64,000 nucleotides of DNA from Ulota crispa. Lineage: Eukaryota > Streptophyta > Bryopsida > Orthotrichales > Orthotrichaceae. The stretch spans positions 5,906,727 through 5,970,726 of the forward strand of contig OY987245.1 in the NCBI GenBank assembly GCA_963920765.1, given 5' to 3'. Below the pieces are notes generated by a model. The model did not search any database. It saw only the letters and a list, made by a program, of their open reading frames with translations, and was not told the origin of the DNA. Shown piece by piece: positions 11,861 to 28,486 of the stretch. The translations under genes and the position numbers were made by a program. Positions within the stretch are counted from its first letter, which is position 1. Every line of letters begins with the position of its first letter.

Positions 11861-14800
11861 ATGTATAATAATACGTGGGGTGGGCCGATGGAGATGGCCA
11901 TGGACTCGGGCGCGGACGACGTCGACCACAATCGCAGCCGGAGCCTGGATTTCGACCGGGCGTCGGTGAAGAGCTTGGAGGAGACGCAGCAGAGCTGGTT
12001 GCTGGAGCCCGCGGCGCCGAAGAAGCCGAAGAAGATCGACTTGGGCTGCGTCGTTTGCAGCCGCGAGCTCTTCTTCATCTTATTCGGGACGTTCCTCGTT
12101 GCCAGCGCCATCGTGGGATTGTCTGTGCTCATCTGGAAGGTGGCGCCGCGGAAGCATGTTCATCCCCTGCCCCCCGACAACTACACCATCGCCTTGAAAC
12201 TGGCCTTGCGTTTCTTCGACGCTCAGAAATGTGAGTAGCTTCTCTCTCTCTCTCTCTCTCTTCTCCTCTCTCCATCAATCAAGGACCTCGGTAAGCAAGC
12301 ATGAGTTGCCTGAATTCGTCCATGACCTTGAATAGGAATAAGCTTTTTCTACAACATCTCATTCTGTATACCTCTTAAAAAATCATCCAAAACAAACTGA
12401 TATCAATGGAGATCGGCTGTACCTCAAGAGATCCCTTCAATATTGAAAAATCTCCCAATGAAAGCAGATTCTTACATAATTGTTGAAAAGTAAAAGCAAC
12501 GGAAGAGTATGCAGTAGTACCCTAACCCTTAAACGACCATAGGGCATGGTATATGTACAGTGCCGTATAATTGGCATTCACAATAACCTTTTGTTAATTT
12601 CCCTCTGTCAGTTTCAGGAATGCTTCACATTTTCCCTGTGAGCCGTTAGACATTTCTGACTATTTCTTCAGTGATTTTTCCCTCTGTTACATTTCCCTGG
12701 AATTCATATGCAAATCCCTACAAGAAAATTGACGAGAGATTGCTGTGATTTGCTACCCACAAGAAGTTTCAATTTGAGATCTCAAATAGCTCACTAGAAT
12801 TTGCATTGATCTATTCTCCAACTTCTTTGTTGATCTGAAATGTAGTAAAGGTGTGACTCCATTCCAAATACAAGAGAAATACCTTGTATTGTATCGGTCA
12901 CAGTGGCACGCTTAGACGTTTAAGGGTACACCAAGCTGGTGATACTTTCCGCCCATCGGATGTACTAGAGGTGTACATTTCACAGCCTTCTACCTTGTGG
13001 TCAAACCGAGGCTTTTGCAGCAAATATATATGCAGCAATAGCTTAGAACCTCGGGTGTAAAAGAGTTTTAAATGTTGCATGATCTTGTCTTGGCTCGTGT
13101 AATCCTGCATCCGGATAATGATTTTTCTGTAACTATTTATAAGTGGTAACTGCAGGGGGGTTTTGTTTATTTAGTTTTCCAAGTTTTGAAACAACAAGCA
13201 CGCTTCTTTTTTACGTATAGTTTTTGAAGTAGGTTTTGATGAGTTCTGGTCGTATCTGTTGCAGCTGGGCACTTGCCACCATCCAACAACATCACGTGGA
13301 GATCGCACTCTGGCCTGACCGACGGACGAGATGCAAATGTAAACCTCACTGGTGGTTACTACGACGCTGGAGATAACATCAAGTTTGGGTTTCCCGGAGC
13401 CTATGCCATGACCTTGTTGAGCTGGAGTGTGATTGAGTACAAGGCGAAATACCAAGCTGCCGGGGAGCTGGATCACATCAAGGACATCATCAAATGGGGC
13501 ACCGATTACATGCTGAAGACCTTCAATTATACCTCACCGCATGTCGACCATGTGTTTGCTCAGGTATGTCCCTACATCCTCAAATCCTTTATTTTGCCAT
13601 AAAAACAAGGTCCATTACACTCTTTCCATCACTATTACCCTTCAACATTCATACTCTTGGAGGTACAAAGGGCAACATTTCTGCTTTCCTGATTGGACAA
13701 CTTCAAGGTAGTGTCAAGCAAATTCTAAAATAGTGTTAAGAATTCCAACCGTATCAATGGATGCACTGAATTGGCCATTTTTGGGCATCAAATTTTGAGA
13801 CTCGTCTATTGTCTACTTTGATTTGCCAATCAGGCTTCTTGTAGCTAAGGTGTGTATAACTATACAGCGACTAAAATGTGGCGTACTGTTAAAAGGTTAA
13901 AGATGTTTACCAGTATGTAAGAGTGTGCTTTCATGGGAAAACCATTCAATAGAACTTAAGATGCTTTTTTTTGTTTTTTTGTTTTATCAGGTAGGAGATG
14001 CAAACACGTCCATTCCAAATGACCACTACTGCTGGGAAAGACCGGAGGACATGGACTACCCTCGTCCAGCTTACGCAGTCAGCTCGGCTCCGGACCTGGG
14101 CTCGGAAATGGCAGCGGCGCTTGCGGCTGCCTCCATCGTGTTCAAAGACTCTCCAGCGTACTCTCGCAAGCTGATCACGGGAGCGACCAATATCTGGACT
14201 TTTGCAAGAAGGCTGGGCAACAGAGCAAGTTACGTTTCTGGACTCCCCCCTGGCGAAGTCCCGTTCTACAATTCCAGTGGTTATTGGGACGAGTTCATGT
14301 GGGGTGGGGCTTGGATGTATTACGCCACCGGCAACGTCACCTACCTTCAGTTTGTTACAAACCCTGCGCTTGCTAAGCATGCTAATGCCAATGGAGGTGG
14401 TTTAGGGTATGGCGTCTTCAGCTGGGACAGCAAGCTCATTGGCGCCCAGGTATGACCATTTTGTTTAGCTCAAAAATCCTAGGTTTACCTTATATTATAT
14501 GGAACTCATTTCAACCGTTTTGAACAGTTTTCATTGTTAGAATACATCTCTTCTTTTGGTACTTATTGCCCACAATTTTGAGACGATTCCAACGCACTAT
14601 CACATGCATGTTTTGGGGTTTAGGGTTTAGAGTTTAGGGTGTCATAGCTTTCTGGTTGTGCTGCAGGTACTTATGTCGAGGCTTTTCATCATGCAAAGCC
14701 CAGGATATCCTTACGAAGAGCTACTCCGAGAGTACCACAACCAGACGGAGACTGTCATGTGCTCTTACCTCCCGCAAAACAAGAATTTTCAAGTTACGAA

Positions 14801-16355
14801 AGGTTTGTTTGCTGAAACCACAAAATAACTCTCCGAATGTTACTTCGGTGTGTTACCAGCAGTATTCCCAAATGTGATTCTCTTTATTAGCTCAAGCAGC
14901 GAAAAACACTGCTAAATATGCTTTTAAAATCTAAATTTTTAACAGTGTTTTGCAAAATACAACCAAAATCGCAACCAGCCTCTAACTCCTCACCGCACTG
15001 GGTATCTCAGAAAACACTAGGCCCAACTTCAGAAGCTTTTTTGCACCTTTCGAGAGGAGATTTTCTTTGGTCCTACTCGGTTTATTGTTTGACTTACACA
15101 TGCAATGTTGTGCGTTAGTCTAGTGATGTAAAATTTGAATCCTCGTGCTTCACATCCATTGGCCGAAACTAATATAGATTTTGGGGATATTGTCTACAGG
15201 GGGGTTAACAATGTTTTTGCCCGAGCGGTCACAGCAATTGCAGTATGCAATGGGTAACTCGATGTTGGCGTCTTTGTATGCGGAGTACTTGAAGGCCGTC
15301 GATGTTCCTGGGTGGGCCTGTAAAGGCATCTTCTACCCTGCAGAAACCTTGAATGACTATGCAAGGTCACAGGTGAGCCTTGAACTTGTTCTCTTGCCAC
15401 TAGGGCACCCACGTTCACAATGTTCCCTATTACAATTTGCTCGACTTGGAGTGTGCTTTCATTGGGAGCTCACTCAGTAGAGCTGTAAAAAGATCACTCT
15501 GATTACTCAAAAGCAAAACCTCTCTTTGTAATTAAATTTTCATCACCATGTAAAACCTGTAGATTATACACAATGCTAGGTCTTTGACTCTCATTAGATA
15601 GTTAGAGACATGAGGAACAGATGAGGGAACAGATTGCAAATTCGCCCACAGCAATTTCAGTATCACAATTTCCACAACAGACACTTTAAAATCTGGGCAG
15701 GGAAATGATCCGGTTTCTCTACTAAGTCACATAAAACAGCCCAGTATCAACTCAAGAATCAGTGGTCATAAACATGTAGCCAAGTCATGCTTACACCTAA
15801 CTTGCTTATTGAAGGCCACCTCAACAATCCTGAAAGTAGCAGAAGCCAGTCAATACAAAAACGGTTCAGGTCTCTATTGTTTTTTTGTTTCCTTTACCTG
15901 TGAGCATTATGTTTATGATACTTTTATGAATATTTTGTGGTGTGTAAAAACTTGTGCAGGTAAATTACGTGCTGGGGCACAACCCAATGAACATGAGCTA
16001 CGTGGTGGGCTACGGGGAGAACTATCCAAAGCAAGTGCACCACAGGGCGGCGTCCATCCCCACGAGTGACAAAAGAGTGGGGTGCAGCCAAGGCTGGAAG
16101 TTCAGGGATGCCAAATCTGCCAACCCGCATGTCATCGAGGGCGCCATGGTCGCTGGACCAAACAAGTTTGACAAATACGTGGACCGGCGTACAAACTACC
16201 AGCAAGCGGAGCCGACGTTGGCTGCCAACGCGGCGCTGGTGGGAGCTTTGGCATCGCTCTCCACGGCCACGACCACGGGCGTGGATGCCAACACCATTTT
16301 CAATGCCATTCCTCCCTTGTTCCAGTCGCCTCCCCCTGCACCCTCTCAGACTTAA
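11861..16355 (+). CDS. KOR: KORRIGAN-type membrane-anchored endo-1,4-beta-glucanase (GH9), 6 exons
   Basis: Exons 11861-12230, 13265-13563, 13991-14449, 14667-14802, 15200-15372 and 15960-16355 join in frame at GT/AG sites to give 610 residues, close to the roughly 620 of plant KORRIGANs. The cytosolic tail carries [13 protein letters not shown] (38-50), the family's di-leucine trafficking motif, then a basic stretch and one membrane segment (about 70-92). The GH9 catalytic domain follows, with GGYYDAGDN (catalytic-base region, D157 and D160), [21 protein letters not shown] (His506/507) and [16 protein letters not shown] (proton donor E563). The tail ends in a proline-rich [14 protein letters not shown], as in KORRIGAN. 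The family cleaves amorphous beta-1,4-glucan and works with cellulose synthase at the plasma membrane and cell plate. Nothing is missing, so it should be active. The start ATG follows an upstream GC-rich leader and gives the full cytosolic tail. Confidence 0.95.
12240..12262 (+). repeat. (CT)n microsatellite in KORRIGAN intron 1
   Basis: A CT run of about ten units starts a few bases after the intron 1 donor. Confidence 0.85.
14618..14641 (+). repeat. Telomere-like repeats in KORRIGAN intron 3
   Basis: Three degenerate TTTAGGG units (GGTTTAGGGTTTAGAGTTTA) lie about 30 bases before the exon 4 acceptor. They may help acceptor recognition as a pyrimidine/G mixture or be chance. They fit an Arabidopsis-type telomere repeat. 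Confidence 0.6.
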
Positions 16356-16439
16356 ACAACAAAGTACGTCTCTCTCGTAGCAACCACGCTTGCTTTAATT
16401 TTCCCCTTTGCTAGATCAGTTGCCAAGTCTTGATAAAAA

Positions 16440-16995
16440 GCAAAAACCTGTTGCAACAGTGTTTACTTTACTAGAGAGCTTGGACTGCTTTCCTTGATAT
16501 ACATTACGAACCCCTGGTTATGCTCACAGAAGGAAATGCAGGATTAAAACTAGTGTTCTCAACTTAGCAACATCCTCCTACTTTTTCCTTTTCTTTTCTT
16601 TTTTCTAGTTCTTTTGCTTTTTGTGAATTTAGTTGCCGCCAAAGCAAAGTACAGAAAAGGAGAAAACCAGTGCAAACCTTGTTTGCTTTGTGTGCATTAT
16701 TGAGATGCTTTCCTCGAGAAACATTACGAATCCCTAGGTGTGCTCCAGACGGAAATGCAGGATTAAAATTAGTCTTCTCAACGTAGCAACATCCTCCTGC
16801 TTTTTCTTTTTCTTCTAGTTTTTACTTTTTTTTGCTTTTTGTGAGTTCGGTTGCCGACAAAGCCAAGTACAGAGAAGGAGAAAACCAGTGCAGCTTTGTT
16901 TGCTTTGTTTGTGTTATTGAGATGCTTTTCCTCGACAAATATTTTGAACCCCTGGTTGTGCTCAGAGTAGAGTAGGATATGTAGGATTGGCACTG
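16440..16995 (+). repeat. Three-copy tandem repeat of about 220 bp downstream of KORRIGAN
   Basis: Imperfect direct copies have equivalent landmarks at 16501, 16721 and 16939 (ACATTACGAACCCCTGG and variants), giving periods of 220 and 218 bp. Each copy also has GAGAAAACCAGTGCA and a T-rich tract. It sits 85-640 bp after the stop codon, so it lies in or just beyond the 3' UTR. Confidence 0.85.
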
Positions 16996-16999
16996 TTTC

Positions 17000-17895
17000 T
17001 TATAATTTGAGCTTATTTGGAAAGCTTGTACGTGGATGAGAGAATTGTAAAGAAGCAAACTCGGTGATGTTGGTGAATGCTGACTCACTGTATGTAAATA
17101 GAGATTACAGGATCCGGTAATTGTTGAGGGCAAGAGTTTGTTGTGTTTGCAGAGTTGTGTCTGCTGAAAGATGTTTCGTTCTTACTGGGGCTCAAGTGGA
17201 TTGTGGCTCATGAACTCTTCTAGATCTATTTGTGATGTTTGATAGATCTGGAGAAGCTCCTGAATTTCTTTTTAGTTTGAAGTCAAAGTTGTGCTTGGGT
17301 GTATCGTATAGAACTGTTTTTATTGTACTTACTTCTGAACGAAACTTTGTGTTTTTTGTGGTGTTGGTTGTTTGGAATATGACGCGGTAGAAAAGAGTTT
17401 CAGTGGACTCATGTGGGGTAGTTAATTTTTGAATGCAACACTTGCGGTAGGCAATTGTGGGTGGATCTCAACCCTCATTTTGTGTTTGTTCTCAAATCAC
17501 GTTTGGTCGAAGAAATTTCATTGTAATAGGTGATTTGACCTGATAGGATTTGCTACAATAATGACAGCCTTCCGATGATTTCTATAAACCCTACTCTTTT
17601 CACCATAGTTTTCAAATATTTCACAAAATAAAAGGTAATGTGCTTTACTTATAACATTCTTGGAAGGAGAAGGAGCTCCCGATATCAATCTACTACACCA
17701 CCAGCAATGAGTGGGGGATCCGAAAAACAATAGAAAGTCAGTTGAATGAAATGTAAAAAAAACTGATTGGAATATGAATCAACCTGATAAAATTAGCTAG
17801 ATTTTTAAAATGTTTCGTGACAGTATAAGCTCTACAGGCAATATTTGGTGCTTGCACTAAAAAAACCGGTTGAAAATCAGAAATGTGGAATTTAT
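17000..17895. other. Downstream flank of KORRIGAN, nothing further recognised
   Basis: A T/G-rich stretch on the plus strand fits a 3' UTR or terminator region up to about 17350. No ORF or defined repeat is seen. Confidence 0.4.
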
Positions 17896-17899
17896 ATTA

Positions 17900-18270
17900 A
17901 GGTAGACACACTCATTCCCGATGGTTCCCCAATTTTGCACCTTATTTTTGATGTTTTCACCACACACTCTTGAACCCATATTGGACCAATGAACACTTTT
18001 TGCACAAGAAAATCTTGTCATATGTCAGTTGATGAGTTGCTTTGAGATGGTTGGAATTGGGACCATCAAGTGCCATTATATGAACATATCCAAGGAGTTT
18101 CAGGGTTAAAGTCACTAATGGGGACCCTATGAGCTGCAACTTTACCCTTTAATATAAAACAATTTACAATACTTTTTTCAACAAAATTACATTCCATGAT
18201 AGCTTGGTGAAAGGCCAACCCTAAGGATTTATTTCCTGAATTTTCTGAGACCTTGAGGCACCCCAAACCC
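17900..18270. repeat. Degraded TA2-like left end and unclassified sequence
   Basis: ATTAAGGTAGACACACTCAT near 17899 resembles the TA2 left terminus. No matching right end was found before the TTAA element at 18275. Confidence 0.35.
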
Positions 18271-18274
18271 TTAA

Positions 18275-18624
18275 CCCTTAATGGACGAATGAATCACTGT
18301 GGCTTGCCCTGCTTGTAGCATTCTACAGTGTTTTGCACATGGGCACTAGTAGTATTGCTTTAGAAAGTTGGAAAAGTCAAGAGTGCATGGTGCCCTCATG
18401 AAAATTGCAAGAAGGGCAGCTCGGGAGCTAACACCATGTATCACAATTTGAGTTACCAAATAAAATGAATACATCTCAAGAGGTAATTTTTTGTCTTCCA
18501 TGATGAACCATGTGTTTATGGTCACTTCTGAAAAAAAAAATCAAATGAAAAACTACTTTTTTCTGAATCCCAAAATCATTTTTCAGAGCCGGAGGACGTT
18601 TTTGTCCTCCTCCATGTTTAGGGG
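18275..18624. repeat. TTAA-flanked repeat, family G, copy 2
   Basis: TTAA stands at 18271-18274 and 18625-18628. The right terminus is CATGTTTAGGGG; the left is CCCTTAATGGACG. The interior matches 7547-7931 and 26063-26397, for example GTGCCCTCATGAAAATTGCA and AGAAGGGCAG. Confidence 0.7.
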
Positions 18625-18659
18625 TTAAACGGTGGGGTATGGGTGTCTAAACTCGAAGT

Positions 18660-19518
18660 CTCCTTGGACACTAACCAGCAGCTACGTTAGAGAGGACTTT
18701 GTGAGACGCTTTGTCCTTGCAGCATAGTTTGATTTTTGACTAAAGTTCCTACTCAAGCTTCCTCAAGATAATTTCTCTTGATGCAAAGGCTGTTATTGAC
18801 GTGCAACTTGTTTTATATTGAGTCGAGTATTGAGTTCACAAATTTTGGAGAAAAATATTAGTTGCTTCCAATTGGTTAATCACAATAATTCTTGGATGAT
18901 ACTTTTAATTCTTAAAAAATTACCTAACTTTAATTGTTTCTAATCCTTAGTAATAATTATTTCAGCTTCTTTGAGTTGTGTAGCACAAATCATTGAAGCA
19001 GTTTTTAGTCATTTACAAAACAAAAGGTTATTATATAGGAAATGTTTGATGTGATGCCATGTTCCAAAGCTCTCCTACAAGCCGTGATGTTTTGTTGTGC
19101 AATATTTTTTGAAGTTCCTTTACCTGTAGCGAAGGAAAATATCCATAGAAAGAGCTTTTTTTTGTACAGTGCATGACACTCTTAACCAACAACTCCCAAT
19201 TCAAGTGGTTAGCCTAAGGTTTTGTTAAAAAATAAGTTACCAAAAATTCAAGTTCACCAAGATGAATTTTAGGGTTTGTCTAGCTTGGAGGTGGAATTAC
19301 TTTTAAGCTAATAAGTATATGTGTTGTACCTTAGTATTTCTTGTTTGGCCAAGAGTTGTTGATTATAAGTGTCATGCACTATATGCTTAGAACAAAATTT
19401 AGTCTTCATTCACTTTGAAGAATCAAAACAAGAAATCTACCCAAGATTTAAATGAAGAAGTACAATGAAGCAACAACGAGTATATTGAGGATGTAAATTA
19501 AAAAGCTTAAGTGGGGAA
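18660..19518. other. AT-rich stretch, nothing recognised
   Basis: No gene or bounded repeat is seen. Confidence 0.5.
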
Positions 19519-19524
19519 TCAAGG

Positions 19525-19790
19525 GCAGTTCACACTATGTCTCACATCCCATCTCTACAAGTTCCACCTCAACTTGAGATCCCAACTTTCTTGGATTACT
19601 AAGGACAAAATGGAGTACTATAAAAAATTATGAATATTTTGTGCAAAAAATTGGTGGAACTTTGCGCTCAAAACTTGATCAATCAAAATGGATGACCCTA
19701 ATCTTGAGTGAAGTCCCACCTTCTTGACACCAAATTTCCCAAAAAATGCCACCATGCAAAAAATTATAATTAGGTGATATGGGCACACCA
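19525..19790. repeat. MITE family GG, truncated copy
   Basis: It begins GGGCAGTTCACACTATGTC followed by TCACATCCCATC, matching the terminal block of the GG copies at 4685-5379. The right end is missing where an M9-like element starts. Confidence 0.65.
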
Positions 19791-20166
19791 AGGATTGATC
19801 TATGCACCCCCCCCCCACCACGTGGGTTAAATTTTAGATGTCTATCATCAAAAAGCTAAATAAGAGAACTTTGAATTTAGATTTGGACTCAAAGACCTTG
19901 ATTTTGTCTAGAACCATAAAAAAAAGGTTGCAATTGAACAACACCCAATGAAAAAGTTTTATCTTTTTTACAAACAAAAGTAAAAGTAATATATTTCCTC
20001 CTAGCTAAGCTTTTTCATTAGATGTTGTTCAATTACAACATTTTTTACAGTTTCATACAAATCAAGGATTCTAAGTCCAAATCTAAATTCAAAATTCTCA
20101 AATTCAACTTTTTGATGATATAAATCTAAAATTTATTGTGCGAGGAGGTGTGCATATATCAACCCC
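19791..20166. repeat. M9-like palindromic element, diverged copy
   Basis: The left end is AGGATTGATCTATGCACC and the right end is GGTGTGCATATATCAACCCC, inverted. The core holds the same hairpin as other M9 copies (TTGAACAACACCCAATGAAA and complement). A run of C's sits at 19807-19817. No 9-bp duplication survives. Confidence 0.75.
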
Positions 20167-20169
20167 GGT

Positions 20170-21010
20170 GTGCATATATCAACTCTCAAAAATTAATGAA
20201 TCAAGACTTGTAATGTCAAAAGCAAAAAGGACTAATTTTGTTTTTCTGTTGTTTTTAAATAACAAAATTTGCAACAAGGACCAATTATGCTACTTTAAAA
20301 AAAGTCAACATTTTTGACACACTTGTAATCACCATTTTATACGTAGTATTTATAAGTCACTTTTGCTTTTAACTCTTTAAAGCATGCAGGTTACCACATG
20401 TTTTGGTCTAGAACGAGCTTATAGGTCTTACTTGGACTTAACTTACAATTGCTTGCGTGGAAAAATATGCAACTCTTAGCACGACCTTTGGTACATAAGG
20501 TAGGAGGCAGGGTTTTTTTTTTGTTTTGGATCGGCAGCTTCTCAGACCATATGGTAAATTTTAGTGGTGCAGATATTACCACACAAGAATTTTTTTTAGT
20601 GCAAAATTAGGTAGTAAGTGTTTACATTTTGAGCTTGTTGATTGTGATCAAATTTTTCTAAAATCAAATATTAGTGTTGCAAGAATGAATTTTTTAAAAA
20701 CATGGGTTACAAAACCCAAAAATTTATAACCAAAGAGACAATATTTCAAAGAAACTCCAGGGCAATTTGATTTTCAAATAATATGACTCCACACGGTGTG
20801 AAGATTGCCTTTTTTTTTTACCTAAGTTCCTAATTGATTGGCTACAAACAACAACATATTTGTTTTTTTAATGCTTAGCAAGCATCTAAAGTTGGAACGT
20901 TGAACAACATTTGGCACCAAGACGCTCTTTTTTCTTCATTTTTTTGTATAGGCTTGAAGCTTGAATTAAATTTTTGTAACTTTCTGGCTTTTTAAAGCCT
21001 AAAAAAAAAC
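20170..21010. other. AT-rich stretch, nothing recognised
   Basis: Only short homopolymer-rich sequence is present. No gene or bounded repeat is seen. Confidence 0.5.
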
Positions 21011-21011
21011 C

Positions 21012-22033
21012 CCTGGTAGGAGGCTCTAATTTGGAGCAGGCTCTAAAATGGAGCATCTCCTCAAATGCACTCTACTTGTACATGTTATTTTTCATAAGTT
21101 TCAAACAATATATAATACCTGTCCATAAATTTTTGTCACTTTTGTGTGTAGTTCAAGGGACTTTGCATTGCACAGAGTATAATTAGTATTTTGTTAATTT
21201 GAACCTTAGAAGTTGGATTCTTATGCAATCCCAATCAAGCATACCAAATTTCAATTCTCAAAAACCAAAATCCTATTTTTGGTGGATTATTTTGTATTAA
21301 ATTCATGTTTTTATATGATAATTGATTGAAAAATATTGATGATGAATTTTTGAGATGTAATTGCATGAGTATGTAGGAAACATCCAAATGCACATCTTCT
21401 ATGTTGAAAAGAACCCTCTCAAGTAACAAAATTTTGATCTACAAAGATTTCATTGAGACCTTAGGTATGCCAAAATTTTGTAAAATAGATATTTTTATTT
21501 TTCAACTAGATTTTCACCAAAGAAACGTAACATCTTGTTAAAAGGTACAAACTTAGTCACAATGTAGGAATCAAATAGCAAATTTTGATTTTTTCAAAGA
21601 AATATCTATTTTTGAACTACACAGGAAAGTGATGAAAATTTATAGGAGGGTACTATATAGCAATGTATATTTGAGGAGGTGCTCCATTTTAGAGCCCTAT
21701 GACCTTTGCACTTCAAAATTTCATAACTACTACTACAAAGTTCCAAAAATTATGAAACAACTTGGGTTAGATGTCAATTCTTCTTGTCTTCCAAGGAAAA
21801 TTTATTGAAAAATAGTTCAAGAAGTTTAACACTACAAAAAATTGTGTCCTAATTGACATGTCCAAATCAACTAAATGTGTCCAAAGTGACAAAAAAACTA
21901 TCAAATTGGACAATTTATGTAGATTAAGTCATGCTCATTTGGACATATTTTTGTCATTTTGGACGGTTTCCCTTGTAGTGTTTCACCTCCCCAAAATTCT
22001 ATTTTAGCCCTTAGATGGACGGTTTATGAGCAC
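21012..22033. repeat. Nested composite: TA2-related element carrying a foldback arm and a CACTA-like MITE
   Basis: It starts GGTAGGAGGCTCTAATTTGG and ends CTTAGATGGACGGTTTATGAGC, matching the two ends of the TA2 copy at 33612-33940. Unlike that 329-bp copy it is swollen by a single FB arm (about 21220-21480, similar to the arms at 37562-38437) and a small CACTA-like element at 21830-21980. Confidence 0.65.
21830..21980. repeat. CACTA-like miniature element
   Basis: The ends CACTACAAAAAATTGTG and TTTCCCTTGTAGTG are inverted, resembling En/Spm (CACTA) termini CACTACAAGAAA. It is about 150 bp. The interior has repeated TTGGACA/TGTCCAA phrases. A related element lacks the insert at the same spot (33870-33880, AAGTTTTGCCTCCCC). 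Confidence 0.6.
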
Positions 22034-22039
22034 ATGACC

Positions 22040-22770
22040 TTAACCCCTGAGCACCCCAAGACAATATACTACCTCTCGAGATTTCAAGAGCTTATTTGAG
22101 GAACCAGATCTAAGTTTTTAATCTTGCTATAAACTACAATTATGACGGTATTCAAGTTGCCCATGCCAATGGACTAATGGCAAGGAAAGTCAAATGTTGT
22201 ACAAGTGATGCAAGAGATTTGATTGGGTAAAACACTATACGAGGCGTGGTGGCAAACATTGTTTTATAAGCTGCAACCGGTCATTATCCCTTGCAAGCTT
22301 CCTTATGTGTGCTTTGTGGTAGGGGGAAAGTTGTTGGCAAGGGTTCAAGCATGTTCTAGACCCTTATTATGGCAACCATCACTGACAATGCTGGTCATCG
22401 TTTTCCGTGCAATAGAAATTTGAAGCCCTAAAACTTGACATAAAAAGAAGTGCAATCTTCAATGATTTACAAGTGTGTGCATTCACATCTAATCTTATTG
22501 CACACAAAATTTAAGATAAATTAGGGACTAATAGAATTTTGTAAAAACCATCAAGTATAAGATTTTGTCACCACATGTTGTTTGATCAAATGTCATAATC
22601 TCCCATCTCCCATGGCCAATTGTTCCTAAAATTTGCAAGCCATTTCTTGAGTAGGTGTTCCACTATTTTCAATGATCACTTTTTGTGAATCATCTGATTG
22701 TGATGCATCAAAGTTGTTGGTGTCCAAAAACCTGATTTTGGTGAAAACTGCCTGGGCCCTCAGAGGTTAA
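22040..22770. repeat. TTAA-flanked element, family H, copy 2
   Basis: It starts TTAA-CCCCTGAGCACCCC and ends GGGCCCTCAGAGG-TTAA, an imperfect inverted pair. The 723-bp interior is non-coding. It matches the copy at 5380-5905 at its left end. Confidence 0.65.
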
Positions 22771-26557
<3,787 letters not shown>

Positions 26558-27827
26558 ATGAAACGACCTGTTATTACTTTGTAAATGCACATTAATATGG
26601 GAAATTTCTTCGATTGTTTCGTTAACTTAGTATACCGGTAGTTTGATTTATGTGAAATTTTTTGTATCTGGATACCTTATAGTGTATACAACAGCTTTTG
26701 AGATCTTGTTGGCTGGCTCATGTTTACAGGCGTGCTCATCGGAATCAAATTGTAATTATAAGGCTTTTTCTCATATGTTTCTGTCTAGTTTTGTATTTTT
26801 AAGTCGTACACTTGACCCTCTCTATTGATACTCTGCAATTGCACATTTCTTAAATATCTTCAAAATCTATTGTCATAGTATTGGAGAATTTTCAAATACC
26901 AAATTGCAAAGTTTATTTACAAATAGAGAATTAGTTCATCTTTGAGGCAGTCCTTTCATCAGAGAAGATATTCATAATGATTAAGGGCAGCTTACAGCAA
27001 GCTTCCACGTTGGCCCCGAAATAGAAGGATCCAAAAACAACAAATAATTTAACAATTGATATTAGTCCCTAATGCCCAAGGGTGTTTTTCTTGTTTTTGG
27101 AAGGCAGTTTTGACGTTTTTGAATTGTCCCCGTAATATCATTATGAAATACCAAAATGAAATTGTAATTGTAAGATCTTGAACCTCAAGGTTTTTGGATG
27201 GTGTTGTCAAAAGGATTTATAAAGAGGTCAAGTGGATTTTAAGATATTTGTGATTGAATGTGGATGGGTATGGAATTTTTTGGTTTTTTTTTGTCGCACA
27301 AAACTTCTAATGCAAAAATGGTAATTTTTTTGTACAAAATTGGAAAACAATCACTTATGATGATTTAGTGTAAGTTGTTGTTCCTTCAAAATTAATGACA
27401 CTCCTTTAAAATTCATGACCTTAATTTCACAAACGAGTGTGCAATGCAACTGTCAAAGAGCTACCACCTAATACAAAGAAAGTTTTTAACTTCAATTATA
27501 GACCAAAAACAATTATGAATGATAAAAAATTCAATAGTGAAAGAGTTATAATATGCAAAACAAAGACATTCCAAGTGAAATTAGCACAAAATCACATTTA
27601 GATTTTTCTAGATGATGAATTTTCATTAATACAGCCCTACCTACCCAAAAGAAATTCTTGCCCAACTTGAATAATGGGTTGTGTGAGACCCATGATGTAC
27701 CCAACGTTCTCTATAAAGTTCCCAATACCCTATTGACTTAATTTAGACTCTGTAACTGCTACTAGTAAACCTAACGACCTGAAATTCTACCTAGGCTTTG
27801 GTAGCAAAATCTGTAGGCTAGATTTTA
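26558..27827. other. AKR downstream flank and AT-rich stretch
   Basis: The first 250 bases probably hold the AKR 3' UTR (AT-rich with TAAT and AATAT runs). After that no gene or bounded repeat is recognised. Confidence 0.45.
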
Positions 27828-27829
27828 CT

Positions 27830-28010
27830 ATTGTGCCTTGTAAGCAAAGTAATTTTGCTTGCTGGACTCATTACCTAAGATTGCTATGGTTGCTGTGCAT
27901 TGTAAGCAAATTAATTTACATGATGGATTCATTAGCTGTGGCTGCTATGCCATGTCATGTATGGAAACTAATTTTGCCTGTTGGATTAGTTATCTTTGCC
28001 TTCAAATTTT
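27830..28010 (+). repeat. Three-copy degenerate tandem repeat of about 61 bp
   Basis: Three successive imperfect copies are recognised by GTAAGCAAAGTAATTTTGC, GTAAGCAAATTAATTTACA and GGAAACTAATTTTGCCTG, each followed by TGGA(T/C)T(C/A)ATTA and a GCTATG-like close. Confidence 0.65.
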
Positions 28011-28064
28011 ATGTATTTCCCACTTACTATTTCCTTTTGATGTTCTTCTTTGTGTTTGATTTAT

Positions 28065-28477
28065 GGGGATTGATATGTCTACCACACCCTTTCAGCTATT
28101 CTACCACACCCCAGGGTAAATTTTAGATTTCTACCATAAAAAAGGAAAGATTTGAGAATTTGGAATTCAAATTTGGACTTAGAGACCACGATTTAGTCTA
28201 GAATCATAAAAATGTTTTAATTGAACAACACCCAATGAAAAAGCTTATCTTTTTTATGAAAAAAAGTAAAAGTAATACTTTTCCCCTGAGCTAAGCTTTT
28301 TCATTGGGTGTTGTTCAATTACAACTTCTTTTTTATGGTTCTAGACACAAACAAGGTCTCTGAGTCCAAATCTGAATTCCAAATTCTCAAATTCAGCTAT
28401 TTGATGGTAGAAATCTAAAATTTACCTTGGAAATATGGTAGAATAGCTGAAAGGGAGTGGTAGACATATCAATCCCC
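28065..28477. repeat. M9 palindromic MITE with exact 9-bp duplication
   Basis: A 413-bp near-complete palindrome starting GGGGATTGATATGTCTACC and ending GGTAGACATATCAATCCCC. It is flanked by perfect direct repeats TTGATTTAT (28056-28064 and 28478-28486). The central hairpin arms carry TTGAACAACACCCAATGAAA and its complement. A 9-bp duplication with long inverted repeats is typical of Mutator-like elements. Confidence 0.9.
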
Positions 28478-28486
28478 TTGATTTAT

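Noticed and set aside
11764-12234. ORFs of 119-122 codons overlapping KORRIGAN exon 1
   Set aside because: They are shadow frames. The KORRIGAN frame has the trafficking motif and membrane anchor.
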